From positions 1-14,746 of the forward strand of contig JAKSBB010001293.1 in NCBI GenBank assembly GCA_022361315.1: a DNA stretch of 14,746 nt. The letters run 5' to 3'. Shown here piece by piece: positions 1 through 7,296 of this stretch (position 1 is its first letter; every line of letters begins with the position of its first letter). The notes under the pieces are model-generated. The model was given only the letters and a program-made list of their open reading frames with translations. It was not told the DNA's origin and searched no databases. Origin of the DNA: Desulfobacterales bacterium (GTDB lineage Bacteria; Desulfobacterota; Desulfobacteria; Desulfobacterales; Desulfobacteraceae). A program made the position numbers and the translations under genes.

Positions 1-464
1 CCGATCTCCTTGATCATGATGGTATTCGGCCAGAATGAGAAGACCATCATGTCTTTTTTCTCTTCACCCATTTCGCGAATTTTCAACCGGATATCCAGAA
101 GTCTGCTTGCCTGTTCTTCCTGCTCAAGCCCTTCCCAGGATTCGGGCAGTTCATAGGCGCGGATCAGATAGTGCTCCCGGCGGGGGATGCCTTCCACAGC
201 TTTTTTGGGAATCTTCAAAGAGATCTTGTACTTGGTGAGAAAGCCGACGTCCATCATATAAAGGTCTAATCGGCGGATGCCTTCTTCAGTGAAGATGCCC
301 GAGAGGATGGGGCATTCTTTCATCTCTTCAAACGGCCCCCCAAGGTCCTGGAGGAGGAGCCCCACACCTGACCCGTCATGCCCTTCCTTCATTACATCAA
401 GGGCTCTGATGGCCAACATGGGAGAAACCGGATCCTTGCTGGTAAGTGCAAACAGACGACACAT
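1..464 (-). CDS. Class-II glutamine amidotransferase domain protein (split glutamate synthase GltB/GlxB type), 3' end cut by window edge
   Basis: Reading the minus strand from 464 gives an open frame of 154 codons that runs off the left edge, so the stop is not seen. The protein begins MCRLFALTSKDPVSPM. Cysteine directly after the initiator methionine is the N-terminal nucleophile of Ntn-type glutamine amidotransferases, and the following H-D-G-S-G-V-G stretch fits the same fold. In bacteria and archaea with split glutamate synthase, such a stand-alone domain releases ammonia from glutamine for a separate FMN/Fe-S synthase subunit, usually encoded next to it; that partner would lie outside the window. 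The start is firm: AAGGAG (473-478 on the complement) lies eight bases before ATG, and Cys2 must be the second residue. A GlxB-like subunit of a methylglutamate synthase or related enzyme is an alternative. The amidotransferase class is fairly sure; the pathway is inferred. Confidence 0.85.
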   Translation of the reverse strand, partial: MCRLFALTSKDPVSPMLAIRALDVMKEGHDGSGVGLLLQDLGGPFEEMKECPILSGIFTEEGIRRLDLYMMDVGFLTKYKISLKIPKKAVEGIPRREHYLIRAYELPESWEGLEQEEQASRLLDIRLKIREMGEEKKDMMVFSFWPNTIMIKEI

Positions 465-491
465 TATGTATACTCCTTCATGTCTTGTTAC

Positions 492-566
492 AATTTTGTT
501 GCCCAAAACTGTCTGAAAAGATTCTGTAGTGCCGGGCAACACAGCCTTGCGGCTGGTGACAAAATT
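492..566 (-). promoter_or_regulatory. Candidate structured 5' leader (three-way junction) before the amidotransferase
   Basis: The leader transcript (minus strand) can form three contiguous helices. P1 pairs 559-566 with 492-499 (AAUUUUGU with ACAAAAUU, 8 bp). P2 is a hairpin at 540-558: CAC, a bulged C, AGCC, a GCAA tetraloop, GGCU, GUG. P3 pairs 534-538 with 500-504 (UGCCC with GGGCA) and closes a 29-base loop. The three helices abut with at most one unpaired base at the junction, and the Shine-Dalgarno sequence lies 13 bases after P1. I recognise no known riboswitch class. The structure was found by eye, with no covariation or energy calculation. Confidence 0.4.
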
Positions 567-577
567 TCGAACTTATA

Positions 578-606
578 ACTGTAAAGACAGTCCATACCCC
601 TGTCAA
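578..606 (-). promoter_or_regulatory. Sigma70-type promoter for the amidotransferase gene
   Basis: On the minus strand a perfect -35 hexamer TTGACA (601-606) is followed after exactly 17 bases by TACAGT (578-583), four of six matches to the -10 consensus. Transcription would start near 571, leaving a leader of about 105 bases before the ATG at 464. No gene lies in the 384-base gap between the amidotransferase and the acyltransferase, and this is the best promoter in it. Confidence 0.6.
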
Positions 607-709
607 TCATTTTTATTGGTTTTCAGGGGGTTAGGGGGGAGTGTGATGAAAGACTGATTTTGGAAATTTTAAATTAAGTCCAAAAAAAATTAGGTTTTGC
701 TTGGAAATG

Positions 710-740
710 CATAATTATGTTTTTTGAAATCATAATTATG
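710..740. repeat. Two copies of palindrome CATAATTATG, 21 bp apart
   Basis: CATAATTATG, identical to its own reverse complement, occurs at 710-719 and again at 731-740. The 21-base centre-to-centre distance is two helical turns, so both copies face the same side of the DNA. They lie about 105-130 bp upstream of the -35 element of the amidotransferase promoter, where an activator or cooperative repressor could bind. They are in an AT-rich stretch, where short palindromes arise more easily by chance. Confidence 0.4.
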
Positions 741-771
741 TTCAGGGAAATTACAAAAATGTATGGACAAA

Positions 772-790
772 AAATTATTCAGAATAATTT
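772..790. repeat. 19-bp perfect palindrome in the AT-rich spacer
   Basis: AAATTATTC (772-780), one central A (781) and GAATAATTT (782-790) form a perfect 9+9 inverted repeat. It lies 58 bases beyond the 3' end of the acyltransferase gene and about 170 bases upstream of the amidotransferase promoter. The one-base spacer is too small for an RNA hairpin loop, and no T-tract follows at a suitable distance. A protein-binding site is therefore more plausible than a terminator. Confidence 0.35.
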
Positions 791-848
791 GCATTTAAAT
801 ATGCTGAATTCTCCATTTGGGTCATTCTTGAGTAAAATATTCTGTTTT

Positions 849-1454
849 TCAGCTTTCCTGGGGAATGGAAAATCCTGCCTTCCGGTAAATTTCCCTGATT
901 TTTATCAGGTCTTCTTCAAGGCTGTCCCCGGGATGGATTTTACCCAGCCACCGGCTCCGCTTTGCCGTGTTGTCCAGGTACCAGCAGATGATGGGGACAT
1001 CTGCCCCTTTGGCAATGTACCAGAAACCGGTTTTGATGGTGGATACCTTTTTCCGGGTGCCCTCGGGCACAAGGGCCACCACCAGGTCGTCCTGCCGGTT
1101 GAATTCGTCCACCACACTGTCCACAAATCCGTGGGCCTTGTCCCGCTTCACCGGAAGACCGCCCAGGCCTTTCAGAAGCAGGGACATTGGGAAGAAAAAC
1201 CAGGTGGACTTCACCAGCAGGCGGGCATTGACCCGGGCAAGCTTGATATAGGTCAATGCCCTGACTGTATCCATGTTGGTGGTATGGGGAAAACCGATGA
1301 CCACGCTTTTCCGGTCAAAGTATTCCGGCAGCGGGTCGTAGGTCCACCCCATCATCCAGTAAAGCAGTTTACCAATGGTACTGAACAGGCGGCCCGGGAT
1401 ATCCATCAGGATATCGGTCAGGGTTCCGGTTCGGGAATCAGTGATGATGGCCAC
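849..1454 (-). CDS. PlsC-like lysophospholipid / 1-acylglycerol-3-phosphate acyltransferase family protein
   Basis: A 201-residue protein. Members of this family transfer an acyl chain to a lysophospholipid or similar acceptor at the membrane. The catalytic HX4D motif is present as HTTNMD (His57, Asp62), and the substrate-binding block VPEGTR is at residues 129-134. The segment between them, with WFFFPMSLLLKGLGG, is hydrophobic. The length matches the short, single-domain members of the family. The start is GTG at 1454, inside the last codons of the NifX-like gene (17-base overlap); AAGGA lies eight bases before it, which suggests translational coupling. The next in-frame methionine is codon 17 and has no better ribosome site. 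The exact acceptor cannot be told from sequence. The pairing with a NifX-like gene is unusual and may be just a shared transcript. Confidence 0.85.
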   Translation of the reverse strand: MAIITDSRTGTLTDILMDIPGRLFSTIGKLLYWMMGWTYDPLPEYFDRKSVVIGFPHTTNMDTVRALTYIKLARVNARLLVKSTWFFFPMSLLLKGLGGLPVKRDKAHGFVDSVVDEFNRQDDLVVALVPEGTRKKVSTIKTGFWYIAKGADVPIICWYLDNTAKRSRWLGKIHPGDSLEEDLIKIREIYRKAGFSIPQES

Positions 1455-1827
1455 AACCGCCTTCCTTTTTATTCTTTTTACCCTGGCAGAGGTCGAAGAT
1501 ATGAAAGAGTTTTAATTCACCTTTTTCAAAGAGGGTGAGGTTTTCCGCCACCGTGTCGGCCCCGGCGGCGTATACCTTTATATTATCGGCATGCAATCCG
1601 CGCTGGGATCCGTCTCCGATGCACTTGGTCACCACGGCGTCAACACCTGCTTTTTTACCGATGAAACCGGTTTTGCATCCGGAATTTCCGTCGGCTTTTT
1701 TGTTGGGTATTGTGGTAACGGTGCGGGTTTCCAAATCAACGACCATAAACTGCTTTGCCACACCGAAATGTTCATTCACAAGGCTTTTGATGCCTATGTT
1801 TTCCGCTACCGGGAATGCGATTCTCAT
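1438..1827 (-). CDS. NifB/NifX-type Fe-Mo cofactor-binding domain protein with His-rich tail
   Basis: A 129-residue single-domain protein of the dinitrogenase iron-molybdenum cofactor family. It starts MRIAFPVAENIGIKSLVNEH and has the family's VNEHFGVAKQFMVVDLE region, a cysteine after NSG (GCKTGFIGKKAGVDAVV), and a TKCIGDGSQRGL loop. Small proteins of this type carry or sense metal-sulfur clusters, and most are not tied to nitrogen fixation. The C-terminus GGCGHHH (one Cys, three His) looks like an added metal-binding tail. The start ATG at 1827 has a strong GGAGGAGG site seven bases upstream. It is the first gene of a two-gene unit and overlaps the acyltransferase by 17 bases. No nif gene is visible, so a role in nitrogenase assembly is not supported; metal handling is the cautious inference. 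Confidence 0.85.
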   Translation of the reverse strand: MRIAFPVAENIGIKSLVNEHFGVAKQFMVVDLETRTVTTIPNKKADGNSGCKTGFIGKKAGVDAVVTKCIGDGSQRGLHADNIKVYAAGADTVAENLTLFEKGELKLFHIFDLCQGKKNKKEGGCGHHH

Positions 1828-1881
1828 TTACGTCCTCCTCCGGGGCTGTTTAATCTCAAAATATCTGCTTCCCCAATTTTC

Positions 1882-1894
1882 GGGTATCATACCC
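1882..1894. promoter_or_regulatory. Palindromic operator candidate overlapping the -10 element
   Basis: GGGTAT, a single C and ATACCC form a perfect 6+6 inverted repeat. Beyond one mismatch on each side the flanks TTT and AAA also pair, giving an imperfect palindrome of about 21 bp. An 11-base direct repeat, CAAAATATCTG, lies at 1857-1867 and at 1894-1904, touching the palindrome. The position over the -10 suggests repression of the NifX-like unit; the regulator is unknown. Confidence 0.4.
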
Positions 1895-1914
1895 AAAATA
1901 TCTGAAAATGATAA
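1886..1914 (-). promoter_or_regulatory. Candidate promoter for the NifX-like/acyltransferase unit
   Basis: On the minus strand TATGAT (1886-1891), a five-of-six match to the -10 consensus, follows TTATCA (1909-1914, four of six) at a 17-base spacing. The predicted start is about 50 bases before the ATG at 1827. The -10 lies inside the palindrome GGGTATGATACCC, which would let a bound repressor block initiation. Confidence 0.45.
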
Positions 1915-2054
1915 GACCTTAATTTCCGAATGCAAGCCCGGGGGGATCAGGCCCGCGGATACAGGCGCTGGGGAAAAGCTTCGACCACAACGGTAGGTGT
2001 AATTACTTATTCATGCATTTTTTTTCGTCTGCGAATTTACAGGGTATTATTGCT

Positions 2055-2070
2055 GTGTTAGGATGAACAC
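2055..2070. promoter_or_regulatory. Inverted repeat GTGTT-N6-AACAC upstream of the chemoreceptor
   Basis: GTGTT (2055-2059) and AACAC (2066-2070) are separated by six bases. They lie about 87 bases upstream of the chemoreceptor start, in the divergent spacer between 1828 and 2156. The rest of that spacer holds the minus-strand promoter described above, an 8-bp palindrome GTAATTAC at 1999-2006, and a lone TATTAT at 2045-2050 with no convincing -35. I could not assign a plus-strand promoter with confidence. Confidence 0.25.
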
Positions 2071-2156
2071 GTCATTAAATTTCAGCAGGTTATTTGCAAT
2101 TCGATGGTCTGACTCGGTGGTTTGGGGAAATCGTCACTAGTAGGGGGGAGCTTATG

Positions 2157-4328
2157 ATGAAACTCAAGATCGGTGCAAAGGTCAATTTTCTTCTCATTTC
2201 AGCCTTAATTCTTGTGGGCGGATCAGCCTTGTTTTTCAGCGTTTCCGCATTGAAGAGCGGGGGGGATTTTGCAGTTAAGGAGTACAGCGACGGGGTGATG
2301 AAGGAAAAACGGGCCCAGATCCAGGATCTGGTGAATTCCGCCTATACCATTGCAAACGAACGCCTGGCCGACTCCAAAGACAAGGAGACCATCCGGAAGG
2401 AATACGGAGACGGGGTCAAAGAGGTTGTGCAACAGGCCATCTCCGTGTTTTCTGCCATTGATGAAGATCCCAACTATCCGGATAAGGCCCGCCGCCAGGA
2501 GGCCGTCATCAAGGTGATTGACAAGATGCGCTGGGGCAGTGACGGCAAGGGCTACTTCTGGATTCAGAATACGGACGGGCTCATGGTTCACCACCCTATT
2601 AAACCGTCGTTGGATGGAAAAGCGTTGTTCGGTATCAAGGACCCGGACGGAAAATTTTTGTTCAAGGAATTTGATACGGTTGCCAAGGCAAACGGGGGTG
2701 GTTTTGTGGATTATAAGTGGCCAAAACCCGGGTTTGAAGAACCACAGGACAAGATTTCCTACGTAAAGTTGTATAAACCCTGGGGGTGGATCATCGGCAG
2801 CGGCGTCTATCTGGAATCCACGGAAGAAGCGTTGAAGAGGGATGCCCTGAAAAGCATCGGTTCCATCCGGTACGGCGGTGGCAACGGGTATTTCTTTATT
2901 TATGATTCAAAGGGAAACTGTGTCCTTCTGCCGCCCAAACCCGAACGGGAGGGGAAAAATTACTGGGATCTCCAGGATAAAAAAGGAAATTACCTGATCC
3001 GGGATCTGGTGAAGGCTGCGGACAGCAGCCCGGAAGGCGGGTACTCCACCTATTATTTCCCAAAGCCCGGTTCCGACATTCCGTTGCCAAAAACCGCCTT
3101 TTGCAGAAAGCTCGGGGAATGGGACTGGTATATCGGCACAGGGGTGTATACGGATGAGATTGACGCCAAGGTGGCCGAACAGAGTGCCATGGTGGGGAAG
3201 AATGTGTCCTCGGCCGTCATGAAGATCACCGCCATTGTTGTGGCCATCCTTATATTATCCATGGCCGTATCCTATCTGGTGATCGCCAAAGGCGTCGTGG
3301 CGCCGATCCGGGGCATCATTGATATGCTAAAGGATATTGCCCACGGTGACGGTGATCTCACCAAACGGATCAAAGGAACATCCGGGGATGAAACCCAGGA
3401 ACTTGCGGAGTATTTCAACCGCTTTGTTGAAAATGTCCAGTCCATGATCGCCAAGATCAAGGGGGATACCGAAGTCCTCACCGGCTCTTCCGGGGAACTG
3501 GCCGGAATTTCAGATGAGATGAACGGAGCCGCCCGGGATACATCGGACCGGTCGGAATCTGTGTCCGCAACATCCGAAGAGATGAGTTCGAACATGGCAT
3601 CCATGGCTGCGGCCATGGAAGAGGCCTCAACCAATATCAATATGGTGTCCGCCGCCGCAGAGGAGATGACCTCCACCATTACCGAAATAGCGAGAAATGC
3701 CGAGAAGGCCAGGGATATCACCGCTTCTGCCGTAGGGCAGACCGAACATGCCAGTGCCCAGGTGGATGAGCTGGGCGGGGCGGCCAGCGAAATTTTCACT
3801 GTGGTGGAAGCCATTACGGATATATCGAACCAGGTCAACCTTCTGGCACTGAATGCCACCATTGAGGCGGCCAGGGCCGGTGAGGCAGGCAAAGGCTTTG
3901 CCGTTGTGGCGAACGAAATCAAGGAGCTGGCCAGCCAGACGGCAGATGCCTCCAGTGAGATCAAGGAGCGGGTGACCGGCATACAGAAATCCACAGACGG
4001 CACCATTGCCGAGATTTCCGCCATCACCAAAGTCGTGGTGGAAATCAATGATATCGTCTCCACCATTGCGGCGGCTGTTGAAGAGCAGTCCGTTACCACC
4101 AGGGAAATTGCTGAGAACGTTTCCCAGGCATCCATGGGGATCGGTGAGGTGAATGAGAATATTGCCCAGGGATCCGTGGCCTCCCAGGGGGTTTCCAAGG
4201 ATGTTTCCGAGGTCACCGATGCGGCAGGCAGGATTGCCGACTCCAGCACACGGGTGAAAAACAAGGCCGGGGACCTGTCGGACCTTGCCAACACCCTGTC
4301 GGAGATGATGGCAAAATTCAAGGTATGA
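2157..4328 (+). CDS. Methyl-accepting chemotaxis protein with duplicated Cache sensor
   Basis: A transmembrane chemoreceptor of 723 residues. A first membrane helix (about 8-30) is followed by a periplasmic region with two related Cache units (about 120-220 and 235-335). Each contains a GKGYFWI/GNGYFFI strand, a P-K-P-G turn, and an IGSGVY/IGTGVY end. A second helix (about 353-378), a HAMP linker (378-430) and a long signalling coil follow. The conserved kinase-contact tip [20 protein letters not shown] lies near 557-576. It should modulate CheA through CheW, neither of which is encoded here. No C-terminal CheR-binding pentapeptide is seen (it ends MAKFKV). The frame is open from 2094, but GGGGGGAG at 2143-2150 fits ATG 2157 (six bases) better than 2154, and the membrane helix then sits at the N-terminus. 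Cache domains of this type often bind small carboxylates; the ligand here is unknown. Confidence 0.92.
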   Translation: MKLKIGAKVNFLLISALILVGGSALFFSVSALKSGGDFAVKEYSDGVMKEKRAQIQDLVNSAYTIANERLADSKDKETIRKEYGDGVKEVVQQAISVFSAIDEDPNYPDKARRQEAVIKVIDKMRWGSDGKGYFWIQNTDGLMVHHPIKPSLDGKALFGIKDPDGKFLFKEFDTVAKANGGGFVDYKWPKPGFEEPQDKISYVKLYKPWGWIIGSGVYLESTEEALKRDALKSIGSIRYGGGNGYFFIYDSKGNCVLLPPKPEREGKNYWDLQDKKGNYLIRDLVKAADSSPEGGYSTYYFPKPGSDIPLPKTAFCRKLGEWDWYIGTGVYTDEIDAKVAEQSAMVGKNVSSAVMKITAIVVAILILSMAVSYLVIAKGVVAPIRGIIDMLKDIAHGDGDLTKRIKGTSGDETQELAEYFNRFVENVQSMIAKIKGDTEVLTGSSGELAGISDEMNGAARDTSDRSESVSATSEEMSSNMASMAAAMEEASTNINMVSAAAEEMTSTITEIARNAEKARDITASAVGQTEHASAQVDELGGAASEIFTVVEAITDISNQVNLLALNATIEAARAGEAGKGFAVVANEIKELASQTADASSEIKERVTGIQKSTDGTIAEISAITKVVVEINDIVSTIAAAVEEQSVTTREIAENVSQASMGIGEVNENIAQGSVASQGVSKDVSEVTDAAGRIADSSTRVKNKAGDLSDLANTLSEMMAKFKV

Positions 4329-4367
4329 TCCCCTGAAAACACTAAAAATCCGTATAGGAGAAATATC

Positions 4368-4397
4368 TTGACAAAAATAAGTTAGCGCTTATATATA
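4368..4397 (+). promoter_or_regulatory. Sigma70-type promoter of the 7TM hybrid kinase
   Basis: A perfect TTGACA (4368-4373) is followed by an ATATATAAAA run. TATATA sits at an 18-base spacing (4392-4397) and also at 16 bases (4390-4395). The spacer contains ATAAG-N6-CTTAT (4377-4392) around the palindrome AGCGCT, a possible operator. The promoter lies 40 bases after the chemoreceptor stop, so the kinase can be expressed on its own. No terminator is visible between the two genes, and read-through is possible. Confidence 0.6.
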
Positions 4398-4442
4398 AAA
4401 TCCCAGTAAACGCCCGATGGGGGAAACGTTTAGGGAGAAACA

Positions 4443-7226
4443 ATGCGCTGCTACTTATATACAGGTGTTTTTGTTCTATTCATCTGCCTGATTTCCGTCC
4501 GGGGTCATGCTGGGTCTGACGCACTGGTGCTTCCCTCTCCGGGCCAAAGGATTCACGTGACACCTTACCTGAGTGTTTACCAGGATCCCTCCAATACACT
4601 CCGGTTTGAAGACATCCTTCGTGTCGCTGAACAGGGGGGATTTGAACCCCTTTCCGGCAGATCCGGATTCGGCTATTCAACCGCCGGTTTCTGGTTTACA
4701 TTTTCCGTGATCAATCCCACAAACCAATCCTTTTCCTGGCTGGTGGAATATCCCTACGCCGTGGTGGATCAGTTTGAGTTTTATGCGCCCTCTACCACAG
4801 GTCATACATCCTATATTGCCGGTGACCGCCAGCCGCGCGGACTGCCGCCGGTGGATTTCAGGGCACCCGTGGTGCCGTTGGACATCCGTCCCGGCACCCA
4901 GACTTTTTATTTCAAAATCCGCTCTTCAGGGGCGATCGTCGTACCGTTGACCGGGTGGGGTACAGATGCCTTTGAGCGGTACCGAAAGATGGACACAGCC
5001 ATAAACTGGCTGTTTTACGGGGTGATGCTCTCTACAGTGGTGTATTGCCTCTTCATCTTTACCAGCATGAGGGAGCCTGTGTTTTTGTGGCTGGCGGTAT
5101 TTGTAACCGGTTCCTCTCTATTTACACTGGCCCATACGGGCGTGGGCATGCAGTATTTCTGGCCGGATGCCCCGCATTGGGCAAATTTAAGCCATCCCCT
5201 TTCAGTTTTTATCGCAAGTTCAGGGGCGCTGCGGTTTTCCGGGCAGTTTTTGCACACGGTCTTTCATAGTCCGGCCTTTGACCGGCTTTTTTCCCTGTTG
5301 TTCTGGTACAGCCTGGTTATGGTTTGCCTGTTTCCATTTTTACCCTATGCCTTTTTCACCCAGGCCTCTGTCCTGAGTATCTGCCTGTCCGTGGTGTCCA
5401 TGATCTCCTGCGGGTTTGTGTTGCTTCTGCGGGGACAGCGGCAGGCGCGGTTCTACCTTATTGCCTGGAGTCCCTTTGCATTGTCGGCGGTGCTCATGGG
5501 GTTTAAATCCTACGGTATTATCGAGAGTAACCTGATTACGGATTCCACTATTCAGATTACGGCGGCCTTTGTCACCTTCCTGTTTTCATTCGGCCTGATG
5601 GATAAGATCAACCGGTTTCGTCTGGAAAGGGAAGCGGCCATCCGGAGACTTCACCGGTCGGAGCGCAAATACCGGATGCTGGCCAATAACATCAAAGACG
5701 TGATCTGGGTACTGGACCTGGCCACCCTGCGGATTACTTATATTACCCCGTCCATCAAGGAGATGATGGGGTACACACCCCGGGAGGCCAAACGGGAATT
5801 TTCATTCCGGGAGATGCTCCCTCCGGAATCCGCAAGAAAGGCCATGGAAATGGTCATGCAATACCGGCCGGGGAAGGGGAACACGGCATCCGGCAAAGGA
5901 TTTACCGTGGAACTGGCCACCTTTCATAAGGATGGGGCCACATTCTGGACGGAAACCTCCACCAGCTTTGTGGAGGATAAAAACGGCCACCTGGTTGAGA
6001 TGGTGGGGGTAACCCGGGATGTCACGGCCCGGCATCGTGCACAGGAAGAAAAGAAGGCCCTGGAGTTCCAGCTCAATCAGTCCGGGAAGCTGGAAGCCAT
6101 GGGCACCCTGGCCGGGGGGATTGCCCATGATATGAACAATATCATCGCGGCCGTTCTCGGATATACGGAGCTTTCACTCCATGATGCCCCGAAGGGTTCA
6201 AGGCTTCACCACCGGCTGAGCCGGGTGGTCAAAGCCTCTTACCGGGCAAGGGATCTGGTGCAGCAGATTCTGACCTTCAGCCGCCAGGAAAATCTGGAGG
6301 CCCGGACCATAAAAGTGAGTCTTATTGTGAAAGAAATCCTAGCACTTATCCGGGCCTCTTTGCCGGCGACCATCTCCATCGTCAAAGAGATCCAGGATAA
6401 AGATCTGGCTGTTGAAGCGGATCCCTCCCAGATTCACCAGATCGTATTGAATTTATGTTCCAATGCCGGGTACGCCATGATGGATGTCGGCGGAACCCTG
6501 AGGGTGATTGTGGATCGGATGGTGCTGGATGAGGCCGGGGCAAAGAAGTATTTGAACCTGGCTCCTGGGAAGTATGTCCGTCTTGTGGTGTCCGACACCG
6601 GGAAGGGCATGTCCAGAGAGGTTCAGGAACGGATATTTGATCCCTTCTATACCACCAAACCCGTGGGGGAAGGCACCGGCATGGGGCTGGCCATGGTCCA
6701 CGGCATCGTTAAAAATTTAGGCGGAGAGATCGATGTCCGCAGTACACCCGGGGTGGGCAGTGATTTTGATGTGATCCTTCCCATGGCCGCCACCCGGAAA
6801 GAGGAAAAATCAGAACGCCCCGGCAACCGGCTGCCCGGTGGGAAAGAACGCATCCTGTATGTGGATGATGAGCCGGATATCGTTGATATGGCCATGGAGA
6901 TGCTGGGCGGGCTGGGGTATACGGTTTCCGGGAAGACGGACAGTCCCGGTGCGCTGGCCATGTTTGCATCTGATCCTTACGGGTTCGATATTCTGATCAC
7001 CGACCAGACCATGCCGGATATGACCGGGGTGGACCTGATCGTTGCGGCCCGACGTTTCCGGCCGGATCTGCCGGTGATCCTCTGCACCGGGTTCAGTGAA
7101 AAAATGCCGGAAAATGCGGCCCGGCAGGCCAATCTCCATCCCCTGCTGCTCAAACCCTATGATGAGGAAGCGTTGGCCGTGCGGGTGCGCAGAGTGCTGG
7201 ACGAAAACGTCTGTCTGGAAGCCTGA
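4443..7226 (+). CDS. Hybrid sensor histidine kinase, 7TMR-DISM sensor with PAS, HisKA, HATPase and REC
   Basis: A 927-residue membrane kinase. A signal peptide ending near GHA (23) is followed by an extracytoplasmic 7TMR-DISMED2-like beta domain (about 30-180), seven hydrophobic helices (about 187-386), a PAS domain (408-530) and an NtrB-like HisKA. The phosphoacceptor is His562 in GIAHDMNN, where most relatives have HDFNN. The ATPase domain has NLCSNAGYAM, DTGKGM (717-722) and GTGMGLAMVHG (about 744-754). The C-terminal receiver (803-921) has VDDEP, Asp854 in ITDQTMP, the threonine of CTGF and the lysine of LKPY, so it looks active. The ligand of the outer domain is unknown; the family is proposed to bind carbohydrates or similar molecules. 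There is no output domain, so signal must pass to another protein. AGGGAG lies five bases before the ATG. Confidence 0.93.
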   Translation: MRCYLYTGVFVLFICLISVRGHAGSDALVLPSPGQRIHVTPYLSVYQDPSNTLRFEDILRVAEQGGFEPLSGRSGFGYSTAGFWFTFSVINPTNQSFSWLVEYPYAVVDQFEFYAPSTTGHTSYIAGDRQPRGLPPVDFRAPVVPLDIRPGTQTFYFKIRSSGAIVVPLTGWGTDAFERYRKMDTAINWLFYGVMLSTVVYCLFIFTSMREPVFLWLAVFVTGSSLFTLAHTGVGMQYFWPDAPHWANLSHPLSVFIASSGALRFSGQFLHTVFHSPAFDRLFSLLFWYSLVMVCLFPFLPYAFFTQASVLSICLSVVSMISCGFVLLLRGQRQARFYLIAWSPFALSAVLMGFKSYGIIESNLITDSTIQITAAFVTFLFSFGLMDKINRFRLEREAAIRRLHRSERKYRMLANNIKDVIWVLDLATLRITYITPSIKEMMGYTPREAKREFSFREMLPPESARKAMEMVMQYRPGKGNTASGKGFTVELATFHKDGATFWTETSTSFVEDKNGHLVEMVGVTRDVTARHRAQEEKKALEFQLNQSGKLEAMGTLAGGIAHDMNNIIAAVLGYTELSLHDAPKGSRLHHRLSRVVKASYRARDLVQQILTFSRQENLEARTIKVSLIVKEILALIRASLPATISIVKEIQDKDLAVEADPSQIHQIVLNLCSNAGYAMMDVGGTLRVIVDRMVLDEAGAKKYLNLAPGKYVRLVVSDTGKGMSREVQERIFDPFYTTKPVGEGTGMGLAMVHGIVKNLGGEIDVRSTPGVGSDFDVILPMAATRKEEKSERPGNRLPGGKERILYVDDEPDIVDMAMEMLGGLGYTVSGKTDSPGALAMFASDPYGFDILITDQTMPDMTGVDLIVAARRFRPDLPVILCTGFSEKMPENAARQANLHPLLLKPYDEEALAVRVRRVLDENVCLEA

Positions 7227-7243
7227 CCGTATGATCTAAACGT

Positions 7244-7277
7244 AAAAAAGCGGACGACATCTGCCGTCCGCTTTTTT
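7244..7277. terminator. Bidirectional Rho-independent terminator
   Basis: AAAAAAGCGGACG (7244-7256) and CGTCCGCTTTTTT (7265-7277) form a 13-bp perfect stem with an 8-base loop. The core is seven GC-rich pairs, and there is a T-run on both strands. It sits 18 bases after the kinase stop and 20 bases before the stop codon of the convergent acyl-CoA synthetase, so it can end transcription from both sides. Confidence 0.92.
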
Positions 7278-7296
7278 ATCTGCGTCTTAAACTGGC

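Noticed and set aside
717..1538. 273-residue plus-strand open frame opposite the acyltransferase and the NifX-like gene
   Set aside because: It is antisense to two well-supported genes, has no ribosome site at its start in AT-rich DNA, and its translation is unlike any protein family (rich in His, Gly and Pro).
2094..2156. Upstream ATG of the chemoreceptor frame (adds 21 residues)
   Set aside because: It would put a polar stretch before the first membrane helix and has no ribosome site, while a strong G-rich site stands before 2154/2157.
3272..4342. 356-residue minus-strand open frame across the chemoreceptor
   Set aside because: Its low-complexity Ser/Ala/Val translation is the mirror of the heptad-rich signalling coil of the chemoreceptor, a common artefact.
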